Source: Rivibacter subsaxonicus (lineage in GTDB: Bacteria; Pseudomonadota; Gammaproteobacteria; Burkholderiales; Burkholderiaceae_C). From it: 64,000 nucleotides of DNA. Shown here piece by piece: positions 1-7,725 of the stretch. The position numbers were made by a program, and so were the translations under genes. The DNA lies in assembly GCF_004217215.1 (NCBI RefSeq), contig NZ_SHKP01000005.1, positions 625,501 through 689,500 of the forward strand, in the 5' to 3' direction. The notes under the pieces are model-generated. The model did not search any database. It was given only the letters and a program-made list of their open reading frames with translations, and was not told the DNA's origin. Position 1 is the stretch's first letter; every line of letters begins with the position of its first letter.

Positions 1-654
1 CAGCTTGCCGGAGTTCACGTGCGGCGCAAAGCCGGTCGAGTCGGCCGCCGCCATCAACTGACCACCGAGGATCGCCTGCATCAGGTCGGCGCTGCCCTTG
101 TAGGGAATGTGGTTCAGCTCGAGGTTCAGGCGCTGCGCGATGTCTTCCATCGTCAGGTGCGGGCTGGTCAGCACGCCGGTCGAGCCGTAGCTGAGCTTGC
201 CCGGGTTGGCGCGCGCCCAGCCGACGAAGTGGGTCCAGGTCTTCAGCGGCGAGTCGGCCGGCACCACCACGCCGAAGGCGTAGCCGGTGATGCCGATGAG
301 GTAGCTGATATCGGTGGCCGGATCCCAGGCGATCTTCTGCGTGAACGGCAGGCGGAACACGCCGAGCGGGATCTGCGCCAGCGTGTGGCCGTCGGGCGGT
401 GCGAGTTGCAACTGCTGGGCCGGCAGCGTGCCGCCGGCGCCGGGGCGGTTGTCGACCAGGACTTGCTGGCCGGTCGCCTTGGCGATGTTCTCGGCCAGGA
501 CGCGCATCGTCAGGTCGGTCGGTCCGCCGGCCGGGAACGCGATCATCAGCTTGACCGGCTGCTTCGGCCACTGGGCCTGGGCGTGCAGCGCGGGCGTGGC
601 GAGCGCAACGGGCGAAGCGCCGGCCAGCTTGATCAGCGTGCGACGTCGAAGCAT
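1..654 (-). CDS. Bug/TctC-family tripartite tricarboxylate transporter substrate-binding protein (3' end cut by window edge)
   Basis: About 218 N-terminal codons are visible; the C-terminus lies outside the window. It is a periplasmic solute-binding receptor of the Bug family, which captures carboxylates for tripartite tricarboxylate transporters. The N-terminus MLRRRTLIKLAGASPVA has a twin-arginine-like signal ending near HAQAQ. It is followed by the family hallmarks WPKQPVKLMIAFPAGGPTD (residues about 29-47), VLVDNRPGAGG and a HIPYKGSADLMQAILGGQL block. It is divergent from a second Bug gene starting at 785, with about 130 bp between them. No TctA/TctB membrane genes are visible nearby, so the substrate is unknown. 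The family call is firm. Confidence 0.93.
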   Translation of the reverse strand, partial: MLRRRTLIKLAGASPVALATPALHAQAQWPKQPVKLMIAFPAGGPTDLTMRVLAENIAKATGQQVLVDNRPGAGGTLPAQQLQLAPPDGHTLAQIPLGVFRLPFTQKIAWDPATDISYLIGITGYAFGVVVPADSPLKTWTHFVGWARANPGKLSYGSTGVLTSPHLTMEDIAQRLNLELNHIPYKGSADLMQAILGGQLMAAADSTGFAPHVNSGKL

Positions 655-784
655 GGATGTCTCCTCGTGAGTGGTGCGGCAGCATCCACCGCGTGCCGGC
701 GCGCCGCATCGGGGATTGGCCTGAGCCGGCGCCGGGCGTCACCCCGCACACTGCGGGCATCACCGCCGCCGAGGAGAGTCGCTC

Positions 785-1768
785 ATGTGGACCCGTCGCA
801 ACGCCCTGTGCCTGCTGCTGCTGGCTTTCGCCGCCGGCGCCCACGCCCAGTCGGGCTGGCCGAGCAAACCGATCCGGCTCGTGGTGCCCTTCGCGGCCGG
901 TGGCACGACCGACATCCTCGCGCGTTCGCTCGCCCCCGAACTGCAGAAGGCGCTCGGCCAGCCGGTGGTGGTCGACAACAAGCCCGGTGCCGGCGGCAAC
1001 CTCGGCGCCGCCGAGGTCGCCCGTGCCGCGCCCGATGGCCACACGCTGCTGATGGGCACCGTCGGCACCCAGTCGATCAACGCCGCGCTGTATCCCAAGC
1101 TGCCCTACGACCCGGTGAAGGACTTCGCGCCGATCACGCTGGTGGCCGGCGTGCCCAACGTGCTGGTGATGAACCCGGCCCGGGCCGAGGCGCTGGGCAT
1201 CAAGGACGTGCCGAGCCTGATCGCCTACGCGAAGAAGAATCCCGGCAAGCTCAACATGGCGAGCTCGGGCAACGGCACCTCGATCCACCTCTCGGGCGAG
1301 CTGTTCAAGAGCAGCACCGGCACCTTCATGCTGCACTTTCCCTACCGCGGCTCGGGGCCGGCGCTGATCGACCTGATCGGCGGCACCATGGACCTGATGT
1401 TCGACAACCTGCCCTCCTCGATGCCGCACATCAAGGCCGGCAAGCTCAAACCGCTGGCGGTGACCAGCGCGGTGCGCTCGAGCGCCCTGCCCGACACGCC
1501 AACCATCGCCGAGGCCGGCCCGGTCAAGGGCTTCGAGGCGAGCAGCTGGTTCGGCCTGCTGGCGCCGGCCGGCACGCCGCCCGAGATCGTCAACCGCCTG
1601 CAGCAGGAAACCGCCAAGGCCCTGGCCAGCCCGGCGCTGCGCGAGCGGCTGCAGGCCCAGGGCGCGATTCCCGGCGGCGGCACGCCGGCCGAGTTCGCCA
1701 AGCAGATCGCGGCCGAGTCCAAGAAGTGGGCCGAGGTGGTGCGCGTTTCCGGCGCCCAGGTCGACTAG
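785..1768 (+). CDS. Bug/TctC-family tripartite tricarboxylate transporter substrate-binding protein
   Basis: This is a 327-residue periplasmic binding protein with a Sec signal peptide ([22 protein letters not shown]). The Bug signature follows: [19 protein letters not shown] at about 25-43, [15 protein letters not shown] at about 60-74, and [18 protein letters not shown] at about 186-203. The length is normal for the family. The start has an AGGAG-like sequence 4-9 bases upstream. It is divergent from another Bug gene and is followed after 19 bp by an unrelated DUF697 gene. The ligand cannot be read from sequence; the sugar-acid genes further along suggest an aldarate or related carboxylate, which is inference only. 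Confidence 0.94.
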   Translation: MWTRRNALCLLLLAFAAGAHAQSGWPSKPIRLVVPFAAGGTTDILARSLAPELQKALGQPVVVDNKPGAGGNLGAAEVARAAPDGHTLLMGTVGTQSINAALYPKLPYDPVKDFAPITLVAGVPNVLVMNPARAEALGIKDVPSLIAYAKKNPGKLNMASSGNGTSIHLSGELFKSSTGTFMLHFPYRGSGPALIDLIGGTMDLMFDNLPSSMPHIKAGKLKPLAVTSAVRSSALPDTPTIAEAGPVKGFEASSWFGLLAPAGTPPEIVNRLQQETAKALASPALRERLQAQGAIPGGGTPAEFAKQIAAESKKWAEVVRVSGAQVD

Positions 1769-1787
1769 GGCCGATGCGGCGTCAACG

Positions 1788-2831
1788 ATGAACCGGACGC
1801 TGCGCCGCCTGCTGCTGGCCGTCACGCTGCTGGCGCTGCTGTTCGCGCTGGTGCTGCTGGCGGCGGCGATCGCCCAGCTCGGCGATCTGGCGGCGCGGCT
1901 GCATCCGGGCTTCGGCGTCGTGGTCTGGTGCGTACTCGGCGGCGGCTTCGCGCTGTTGCTGGCGACGCCGGTCTGGCTGTTCTTCCGCCTGCCACCCCCG
2001 CTGGTGCCGCCCGAACATGCCGACGGTCCGGAGCACGCCGCCTACTTGCAGGCCTTGCGTGCGCGGCTGCGGAGCAATCCGATCCTGGAGGGCCGGCCGC
2101 TCGACAGCGACGCCGAGCTGGAGGACGCGCTGGCGCTGCTGGCGCGCGAGGCCGATCGCGTCACCCGCGAGGCCGCGCGGATCGTCTTCATCGCTACCGC
2201 GGTGATGCAGAACGGCCGGCTCGACGGGCTGATGGTCTTTGCCGCCCAGTGCCGGCTGGTGTGGCAGATCGCCACGCTCTACCTGCAGCGGCCGACGCCG
2301 CGACAGATGCTCTACCTCTATTCCAACGTCGCCGTGACCGCGCTGGCCGCGAGCGCGATCGACGAGATCGACTTCTCGCAGATCGTCACGCCGATCGTGC
2401 TGGCCGCGGCGCCCTCGGCCGGCGGCGCAGTGCCGGGGCTGCAGGGGCTCAGCGCGCTGCTCGTCAACTGCCTCGCGCATGGCAGCGCCAACGCGGTGCT
2501 GACGCTGCGCGTCGGCGCCGTGGCGCGGCGCTACTGCGGCGCCACCGTCCGTCCCGACCGTGCCGATGTGCGCCGCAGCGCCAGCCTCGAGGCGCTGCAG
2601 CATGTGGGCCGGATCGTGCGCGAGAACGGCAGCCAGGTGGCGCGCAGCGTGTGGAAGTCGGTCACCGGCGTGGCTGGCGGCGGCTTCGACAGCGCGGTCG
2701 AGGGCACGCGGCGGCTCGGTTCGTCGATCGCCGGGCGTTTCCGGCGCTCGCCGCGGGAGGCGCCCGGGCAGGAGCCGGATCCGGCTGAGGTCGCAGCGAA
2801 AGGGCCCTCCGCTGGCGTTGACAGGCCCTAG
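1788..2831 (+). CDS. DUF697/YcjF-like inner-membrane protein
   Basis: The protein has 347 residues. Two hydrophobic segments lie at the N-terminus (about residues 7-30 and 43-67). A soluble stretch follows and then a DUF697-type domain (about 120-260), with NGRLDGLMVFAAQCRLVWQIATLY, a basic/hydrophobic middle and a glycine-rich ending. DUF697 proteins such as E. coli YcjF are membrane proteins of unknown role, often in stress-related operons. The C-terminal 80 residues are rich in Arg, Gly and Ser and look disordered. It sits 19 bp after a Bug-family gene but has no functional link to it that I can see. The family is probable; no molecular function is assigned. Confidence 0.75.
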   Translation: MNRTLRRLLLAVTLLALLFALVLLAAAIAQLGDLAARLHPGFGVVVWCVLGGGFALLLATPVWLFFRLPPPLVPPEHADGPEHAAYLQALRARLRSNPILEGRPLDSDAELEDALALLAREADRVTREAARIVFIATAVMQNGRLDGLMVFAAQCRLVWQIATLYLQRPTPRQMLYLYSNVAVTALAASAIDEIDFSQIVTPIVLAAAPSAGGAVPGLQGLSALLVNCLAHGSANAVLTLRVGAVARRYCGATVRPDRADVRRSASLEALQHVGRIVRENGSQVARSVWKSVTGVAGGGFDSAVEGTRRLGSSIAGRFRRSPREAPGQEPDPAEVAAKGPSAGVDRP

Positions 2832-3027
2832 AGAGGCGCCGCAACTCCTCGCGCGCCATCGCGGCTAAACTCACCGGGTAGGAATACCCAAGAACGTCGG
2901 CAAGAAAGAGCGGCCCGCGCCCGGCCTCACGGCCCCGGCCCGGATCGAGATTCCCCTCGGTGATGGCTTGCGTGTCTCTGCACTGCGTCGGCATGTGCTG
3001 CGCATCACTGATAGAGGAAATTTTGAT

Positions 3028-3237
3028 ATGACCACCCAGACCGGCATCGTGAAATGGTTCAACGAAGGCAAGGGCTTCGGCTTCATCGCCCCTGACGACG
3101 GCGGCAAGGACCTGTTCGCGCACTTCAGCGAGATCCAGGCCGACGGCTTCAAGGTCCTGACCGAGAACCAGCGTGTCGAGTTCGTCGTCACGCAGGGCCA
3201 GAAGGGCCCGCAGGCCTCGAAGATCCGCGCGCTGTAA
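3028..3237 (+). CDS. cspA-like: Cold-shock domain protein, CspA family
   Basis: The 69-residue protein is a single cold-shock domain that binds single-stranded nucleic acid and acts as an RNA chaperone. Both RNP motifs are intact: [12 protein letters not shown] (RNP1, about residues 15-26) and DLFAHFSEI (RNP2, about 28-36). The opening [12 protein letters not shown] is the usual CSD start. The ATG at 3028 follows GAGGAAA at 3014-3020, and a longer in-frame extension from 2968 is rejected because it is not conserved-looking. A strong terminator follows directly. The upstream 130-150 bases contain no gene and could be the long leader usual for csp mRNAs. Which of the host's several Csp paralogues this is cannot be said. 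Confidence 0.96.
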   Translation: MTTQTGIVKWFNEGKGFGFIAPDDGGKDLFAHFSEIQADGFKVLTENQRVEFVVTQGQKGPQASKIRAL

Positions 3238-3250
3238 TCCAGTCCGCACC

Positions 3251-3286
3251 AGAAAAAAACCGCAGCTTGCTGCGGTTTTTTCGTTT
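3251..3286 (+). terminator. Rho-independent terminator after the cold-shock gene, probably bidirectional
   Basis: A GC stem CCGCAG-CTTG-CTGCGG (3260-3275) is flanked by AAAAAAA upstream and TTTTTT downstream. It sits 14 bases after the csp stop. The A tract on the other side means it can also stop transcription of the minus-strand small gene that ends at 3302. Confidence 0.92.
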
Positions 3287-3301
3287 CCGGGGCTGTTCGT
3301 C

Positions 3302-3526
3302 TCAGCCGACGCCGGAGGTGAGCTGCGAACACACGTTGCGCCCGACCGTGGTCAGGCGCAAGCCGCCGCCGTTCCACTCGAGCCAGTCGAGCGTCACGTA
3401 GTCTTCGATGTCGTCTTCGGCAATCTGGTCGGCATGGCGCAGCTTGAGCAACTCGACGGTGGCGAGCAGGCCTTCGCGCAGGGCGACGCGGCGTACGGCG
3501 GTGAGGTCTCTCTGGGGCAGTGCCAT
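3302..3526 (-). CDS. Small conserved hypothetical protein, paralogue of the partial gene at 63880-64000
   Basis: The product has 74 residues from the ATG at 3526, which has GGAG five bases upstream; an ATG at 3556 would give 84 residues. I do not recognise a named family. The N-terminal half (LTAVRRVALREGLLATVELLKLRHADQI) looks helical. The C-terminal half has DYVTLDWLEWNGGGLRLT followed by TVGRNVCSQL. This second half matches the fragment at the right end of the window (DYIALDWLRWRGSDLRLT, ALGSKVCRQL), so two copies exist about 60 kb apart. The pattern resembles a small winged-helix or wHTH-like fold, but that is speculation. It converges on the csp gene. Confidence 0.75.
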   Translation of the reverse strand: MALPQRDLTAVRRVALREGLLATVELLKLRHADQIAEDDIEDYVTLDWLEWNGGGLRLTTVGRNVCSQLTSGVG

Positions 3527-3632
3527 GCGGACTCCGCTGGGAAGATCACTGACCATAGCACCGCCGGTGCGTCATGCTGGTGAGCTTGCGTGAGCGTCGC
3601 GCGGATGCTGCGGCACTTTTCGCACCGCCCGC

Positions 3633-4064
3633 CTACAGCTTGTGCGTCGACAGCAACAGGCTGGTCTCGGAACTGGCGATGCCGTCGACCAGCCTGATGC
3701 GGCTGAGCACGCGGTCGAAGGCCTCGAGACTGTCGGCGCGCAACTCGGCCACGATGTCCCAGCGCCCGTTGGTGGTGTGCAGTGCCTCCACCGCCGGGTC
3801 GCCGCGCAGGGTCTGAAGCACCGCGTCGGCCTTGTTGCCCTCGACCGCGATCGTGGTCAGCGCGCGGATGCGCCAAGCCTGCGCCTGCGGCTTCAGGCGC
3901 ACCGTGAAGCCGACGATGGTGCCGTCGGCCAGCAGCTTGGCGAGCCGGTTCTGCACCGTGCCGCGCGCCACCTTGAGGGTCTTGGCGAGCGAGGCCACGG
4001 AGGCCCGCGCGTCCTCTCGCAACAGCGCGATCAGTTGCAGGTCCACATCGTCCATATCGATCAT
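3633..4064 (-). CDS. Lrp/AsnC-family transcriptional regulator
   Basis: The 143-residue protein has the standard two-domain layout. An N-terminal AsnC-type helix-turn-helix (about residues 4-60; DLQLIALLREDARASVASLAKTL, RGTVQNRLAKLLADGTI) is followed by a RAM/Lrp ligand-binding domain (about 65-143). Members bind amino acids and regulate amino-acid metabolism. It is divergent from ornithine cyclodeaminase across about 210 bp, an arrangement that usually means the regulator controls the enzyme gene and itself. Ornithine, arginine or proline is therefore a reasonable effector guess, by inference. Confidence 0.93.
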   Translation of the reverse strand: MIDMDDVDLQLIALLREDARASVASLAKTLKVARGTVQNRLAKLLADGTIVGFTVRLKPQAQAWRIRALTTIAVEGNKADAVLQTLRGDPAVEALHTTNGRWDIVAELRADSLEAFDRVLSRIRLVDGIASSETSLLLSTHKL

Positions 4065-4276
4065 TTTGCTCTCGATCGCTGGCGAATTGATCTCCGCCTT
4101 GAAAGATTTGGTCTCTTTGTTGGCTTTTCTTTGACCATGAGCCTCGGGACAATGGCTGCAGGTTGTCGAAGTTCTCCCTCAGGCGTGCCACGAGCGCGAC
4201 CTGTCAGGGGCACTTCAACAGCCCTGAACGCACGGCCCGCAGATGGCAGCCGTGCCCAGCCATTCAGGAGAAGAAC
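4065..4276. promoter_or_regulatory. Divergent promoter region between the Lrp-type regulator and ornithine cyclodeaminase
   Basis: The 212-bp gap holds a local AT-rich patch (about 4095-4138, with TTGAAAGATTTGG and TTTTCTTTGACC) in otherwise GC-rich DNA. This is the kind of sequence Lrp/AsnC proteins prefer. No clear palindrome stands out. The boxes for either direction could not be fixed, so this marks a likely control region only. Confidence 0.5.
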
Positions 4277-5338
4277 GTGGTTGACTACATCGGCGTGTCC
4301 GACATCCAGCGCCTGGTGCGCGAAGCGGGGGCCGCGGCCTTCATGACCCAGCTCGCCGGCGAGATCGAGGCCGACTACAAGCGCTGGAACGAGTTCGAGA
4401 AGTCGGCGCGCCTCGCGAGCCACTCGGACGTCGGCGTGATCGAGCTGATGCCAACCTCCGACGGCCGGCTCTACAGCTTCAAGTACGTCAACGGCCACCC
4501 GAAGAACACGGCCGAGAAGCTGCTCACCGTGACCGCCTTCGGCGTGCTGGCCGACGTCGCCACCGGCTACCCGCTGCTGCTGAGCGAGCTCACCGTCACC
4601 ACCGCGTTGCGCACCGCCGCCACCTCGGCGCTGGCCGCGCGCACGCTGGCACGCAAGAACAGCCGCGTGATGGCGCTCATCGGCAACGGCGCGCAGAGCG
4701 AGTTCCAGGCCATCGCCTTCCACGCGATGTGCGGCATCCGCGAGCTGCGTCTGTACGACGTCGATGCGCGGGCCACCGACAAGCTGCAGCGCAACCTGCG
4801 CGCCCTGCCCGAGCTGGCCGACCTGCGCATCATCAAGGCGGCCTCGACGGCCGAAGCGGTCAAGGGTGCCGACATCGTGACCACGGTCACCGCCGACAAG
4901 CGCAACGCGGTCATCCTGACGCCCGAGATGATCGAGCCCGGCATGCACATCAACGGCGTCGGCGGCGACTGCCCCGGCAAGACCGAGCTGCATGGCGACA
5001 TCCTGCGCCGTGCCGACGCGCGCGTGATCGTCGAGTACACGCCGCAGTCGCGCGTCGAGGGCGAGATCCAGCAGATGCCGGCCGACTTCCCGGTCACCGA
5101 ACTGGCCGACGTGCTGCAGGGCAAGGCGGTGGGGCGCGGCTCGGACGCCCAGGTGACGATTTTCGACTCGGTCGGCTTCGCGCTCGAGGACTATTCCGCG
5201 CTGCGCTACCTGCACCAGCTGGTGCAGGGCCGCAACCCGCGTCGCATCGACCTGGTGCCGGCGCTCGACGACCCGAAGGACCTGTTCGGGCTGGTCGCTT
5301 CGCAGCCGGGCGGCACCAGGCTGCGGCGCGTCGCCTGA
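4277..5338 (+). CDS. ocd: Ornithine cyclodeaminase (ornithine to proline plus ammonia)
   Basis: The 353-residue protein belongs to the ornithine cyclodeaminase/mu-crystallin family, NAD-dependent enzymes converting L-ornithine to L-proline and ammonium in the cytoplasm. The GTG at 4277 is chosen because AGGAG lies at 4266-4270; the frame runs upstream to 4163, but those residues do not look like the family. Visible features are the N-terminal MVDYIGVSDIQRLVRE, the substrate-side KYVNGHPKN, the Rossmann motif ALIGNGAQSEFQ (about residues 134-145) and INGVGGDCPGKTEL (about 231-244), typical of true OCD rather than a general imine reductase. It is divergent from an Lrp-type regulator. Confidence 0.93.
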   Translation: MVDYIGVSDIQRLVREAGAAAFMTQLAGEIEADYKRWNEFEKSARLASHSDVGVIELMPTSDGRLYSFKYVNGHPKNTAEKLLTVTAFGVLADVATGYPLLLSELTVTTALRTAATSALAARTLARKNSRVMALIGNGAQSEFQAIAFHAMCGIRELRLYDVDARATDKLQRNLRALPELADLRIIKAASTAEAVKGADIVTTVTADKRNAVILTPEMIEPGMHINGVGGDCPGKTELHGDILRRADARVIVEYTPQSRVEGEIQQMPADFPVTELADVLQGKAVGRGSDAQVTIFDSVGFALEDYSALRYLHQLVQGRNPRRIDLVPALDDPKDLFGLVASQPGGTRLRRVA

Positions 5339-5366
5339 GGGCGTAGCAGGGAGTGATCGAAGGAGC

Positions 5367-5388
5367 GGGGCCGGCAGGCCCCGTTTGC
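5367..5388 (+). terminator. Candidate terminator after ornithine cyclodeaminase
   Basis: A GGGGCC-GGCA-GGCCCC hairpin followed by GTTTGCGTT lies 28 bases after the ocd stop. The stem is strong but the T run is weak, so the call is moderate. Confidence 0.55.
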
Positions 5389-5489
5389 GTTGGCGCGCAG
5401 CCGGCAGCCAGTGCCGATACCCGCGTGCGCGTCGCGGCGGGCATTGATCTTCGATCGTCGCGGGTTCAAATTCGGCGCTGGGAATTGCC

Positions 5490-5933
5490 ATGACCAGCGT
5501 GACCGACATCCTGCGGGCCAAGCCCGACCCGACCGTCTACACCATCGGGCCGGCGGCCGCGGTGTTCGACGCGGTCGGGCTGATGGTCGCCAGGAACATC
5601 GGCGCGCTGGTGGTCGTCGAACAGGACCAGGTGGTCGGTATCGTCACCGAGCGCGAGGTCGCGCGCCAGGTGATCGTCGACGCCGTTCCGGCCAGGCAGC
5701 TGGCGGTGCGCGCCATCATGCAGGCTCCGGTGATGATCGTTTCACCCCAGCGGACCAGCGAAGAATGCATGGCGCTGATGACCGAGCACCGCCTGCGCCA
5801 CCTGCCGGTCATCGACGACGGCGGCCGGCTGTGCGGCCTGGTCTCGATCGGCGACCTGGTCAAGGACATCATCTCCGAGCAGAAGTTCATCATCGAGCAG
5901 CTCGAGCGCTACATCGCCGGCCAGCGCGCGTGA
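5490..5933 (+). CDS. CBS-domain pair protein
   Basis: The 147 residues form two CBS domains (about 10-65 and 77-135) with nothing else attached. The first contains VGLMVARNIGALVVVEQDQVVGIVTERE. The second has MTEHRLRHLPVIDDGG, then LVSIGDLVK. Free-standing CBS pairs bind adenosyl nucleotides (AMP, ATP, NAD or SAM) and act as energy sensors on partner proteins; the partner is not evident here. The C-terminal IISEQKFIIEQLERYI is the helix common to the short stand-alone CBS proteins of Betaproteobacteria. It appears to be transcribed alone. Confidence 0.93.
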   Translation: MTSVTDILRAKPDPTVYTIGPAAAVFDAVGLMVARNIGALVVVEQDQVVGIVTEREVARQVIVDAVPARQLAVRAIMQAPVMIVSPQRTSEECMALMTEHRLRHLPVIDDGGRLCGLVSIGDLVKDIISEQKFIIEQLERYIAGQRA

Positions 5934-5983
5934 ACGCGCCCGGTGCGGCCCGCGCCCGCACGCACCCGACGTGGCGCTGCCGC

Positions 5984-6205
5984 CTACTGCAGTCTGATCT
6001 CGCCGTCGAACTCGCGCTTCAGCCCGAGCCCGGCGATCTCCAGCCGCACGCTGGCCGCCAGCGTCTCGGTGCCGCTGATGGCGCCGCTGGCGATCGCGGC
6101 CGCGATGGCCTGCTCGATCTCGCGCTGCGAGCCGACGCCGACCATCTTCAGGAACTTGCGGATGCTCAGGTTGAGCGCTTCTTCGTCCATCGCGATCTCC
6201 GCCAT
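5984..6205 (-). CDS. Small DUF6494-like protein
   Basis: This is a 73-residue acidic protein. The pattern NLSIRKFLKMVGVGSQREIEQAI, then LEIAGLGLKREFDGEIRL, matches what I know of the DUF6494 family, small conserved proteobacterial proteins of unknown function. No signal peptide or membrane segment is present. It lies 15 bp downstream of the YbaK-like gene on the same strand and is probably cotranscribed. Function is unknown. Confidence 0.75.
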   Translation of the reverse strand: MAEIAMDEEALNLSIRKFLKMVGVGSQREIEQAIAAAIASGAISGTETLAASVRLEIAGLGLKREFDGEIRLQ

Positions 6206-6220
6206 GCCGGTGGTCCCGGA

Positions 6221-6700
6221 TCAGTGATGCGCTGAGCGGCAGAAGCTGCCGTGACGGGCCGGGCTCATCAGCGCGTGGAACTGCTCGTGCGACATGCGCA
6301 GCAGGCGCACATGGTCGCCACCCTCCATGTAGACCACGGGCATGGCCTCGAGCTCCTCGTCGATGATGGTCTCGATGCCCCAGGCCATGCCGACCGGCGG
6401 CACGGCGCCGCGCTGGCAGTCGTCGAACAGCGTGGCGATGCGATCCTCGTCGGCCAGGTGCAGTTCCTTGCGTCCGAGCAGGTGGGCCAGCTCGCCGAGC
6501 ATGACCATCCTGTCGGCCGGCACGACCGCCATCAGGCAGCCTGAGTCGTCCTCGAGGATGACCGGCTTGGCGAGTTGGTGCGGTTGCACGCGCCCGGTGC
6601 GGGCGGTCTCCGCGCTGCTGTGGCTGGGGGCGTGCGCCAGAACCTCGTAGCTCGCGCCACGCTGCTCGAGGTAGCTCGACAGACGCGAAGGAATCGACAT
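6221..6700 (-). CDS. YbaK/EbsC-family aminoacyl-tRNA deacylase-like protein
   Basis: The 159-residue protein carries a YbaK/prolyl-tRNA-editing type domain (about residues 15-140). Family members hydrolyse mischarged aminoacyl-tRNAs in trans. Visible are the early HAPSHSSAETA segment, KPVILEDDSGCLMAVVPADRMV (the lysine that positions the tRNA end), and GAVPPVGMAWG, the GxxxPxG-like pocket loop. The C-terminal 25 residues with HVRLLRMSHEQFHALM are an extension beyond the usual fold. The specific substrate cannot be assigned; many such proteins are annotated only by domain. It is likely cotranscribed with the DUF6494 gene. Confidence 0.88.
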   Translation of the reverse strand: MSIPSRLSSYLEQRGASYEVLAHAPSHSSAETARTGRVQPHQLAKPVILEDDSGCLMAVVPADRMVMLGELAHLLGRKELHLADEDRIATLFDDCQRGAVPPVGMAWGIETIIDEELEAMPVVYMEGGDHVRLLRMSHEQFHALMSPARHGSFCRSAHH

Positions 6701-6818
6701 GAGGGCCTCCTTGCGCGGGACGGCGCCGCGGCCGGTCGCCAGGCCACCGTGCCCGTCGACTTCCAGTTTGGTCGATGGCGGCGCGGATCGCCAGCCGGAT
6801 CCGAGCTTCCCGAATCCT

Positions 6819-7703
6819 TCAGTCCGGCATGACCTTGTGGTTGGCCATCAGCTCCAGCGCCCGCACCAGCGCCGAGTGGTCGAGCTGACCCTCGCCGTTG
6901 GCGGCGCAGGCGTTCATCAGCTGCGCCGCCCCGGCGGTCTGCGGCAGGGCGACGCCGAGCGCGCGCGCGCCGGCCAGCGCCAGGTTCAGGTCCTTCTGGT
7001 GCAGCCCGATGCGGAATCCCGGCGCGAAGCTCCGCTTGATCATCCGCTCGCCATGCACCTCGAGGATGCGGCTGGCGGCGAAGCCGCCCATCAGCGCCGC
7101 GCGCACCTTGGCCGGGTCGGCCCCGGCCTTGCTGGCAAAGACCAGCGCCTCGCCGACCGCGGCGATGTTGAGCGCGACGATGATCTGGTTGGCGACCTTG
7201 CAGGTCTGGCCGTCACCGTTGCCGCCGACCAGGGTGATGTTCTTGCCCATCAGCTCGAACAGCGGCCTGACCCGCTCGAAGGCGGCCTCGGGCCCGCCGA
7301 CCATGATGGTCAGGCTGGCGGCCTTGGCGCCGACCTCGCCGCCCGAGACCGGGGCGTCGAGGTAGTCGCAGCCGAGCGCGTTGATCTTCTGCGCGAAGGC
7401 CTTGGTCTCGATCGGGGAGATCGAGCTCATGTCGACCACGGTCTTGCCCGGGCTCAGGCCGGCCGCGACGCCGGCGTCGCCGAACAGCACCGCTTCGACA
7501 TCGGGGGTGTCGGGCACCATCGTGAAGATGATGTCGGCGGCCTCGGCCACGGCCTGGTTGCTGGCGCAGGCGGTGGCGCCGGCCTCGGTGATGGCTGCCG
7601 GCAACTGGCTGCGGCTGTGGACGAAGAGCTGGTGCCCGGCCTTGATCAGGTGGCCGCACATCGGTGCGCCCATGATGCCGAGGCCGATGAATCCGAGTTT
7701 CAT
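6819..7703 (-). CDS. garR: Tartronate semialdehyde reductase (2-hydroxy-3-oxopropionate reductase)
   Basis: The 294-residue NAD(P)-dependent enzyme reduces tartronate semialdehyde to glycerate, the step after the aldolase in galactarate/glucarate breakdown. It has the beta-hydroxyacid dehydrogenase layout: FIGLGIMGAPMCGHL (Rossmann, residues 4-18), DAPVSGGEVGA (substrate loop, about 116-126) and GQTCKVANQ with the catalytic lysine (about 165-173), then an all-helical C-terminal domain. It sits 22 bp after the HpaI/GarL-like aldolase gene on the same strand, which supports this substrate over hydroxyisobutyrate. Confidence 0.92.
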   Translation of the reverse strand: MKLGFIGLGIMGAPMCGHLIKAGHQLFVHSRSQLPAAITEAGATACASNQAVAEAADIIFTMVPDTPDVEAVLFGDAGVAAGLSPGKTVVDMSSISPIETKAFAQKINALGCDYLDAPVSGGEVGAKAASLTIMVGGPEAAFERVRPLFELMGKNITLVGGNGDGQTCKVANQIIVALNIAAVGEALVFASKAGADPAKVRAALMGGFAASRILEVHGERMIKRSFAPGFRIGLHQKDLNLALAGARALGVALPQTAGAAQLMNACAANGEGQLDHSALVRALELMANHKVMPD

Positions 7704-7725
7704 GGCGAGGTCCTGTGCAGTGGAA

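Noticed and set aside
19-1791. Long open frame on the plus strand across the first two Bug genes
   Set aside because: GC-rich DNA leaves antisense and shifted frames open; the composition is Arg/Ala/Gly-rich without any domain, while the real Bug proteins occupy the other frames.
4061-5521. 486-codon minus-strand frame opposite ornithine cyclodeaminase
   Set aside because: Low-complexity antisense translation with no family features; ornithine cyclodeaminase on the plus strand is unambiguous.
5934-6227. Plus-strand frame opposite the DUF6494-like gene
   Set aside because: Ser/Arg/Pro-rich shadow without a start signal; the minus-strand small protein matches a known family.
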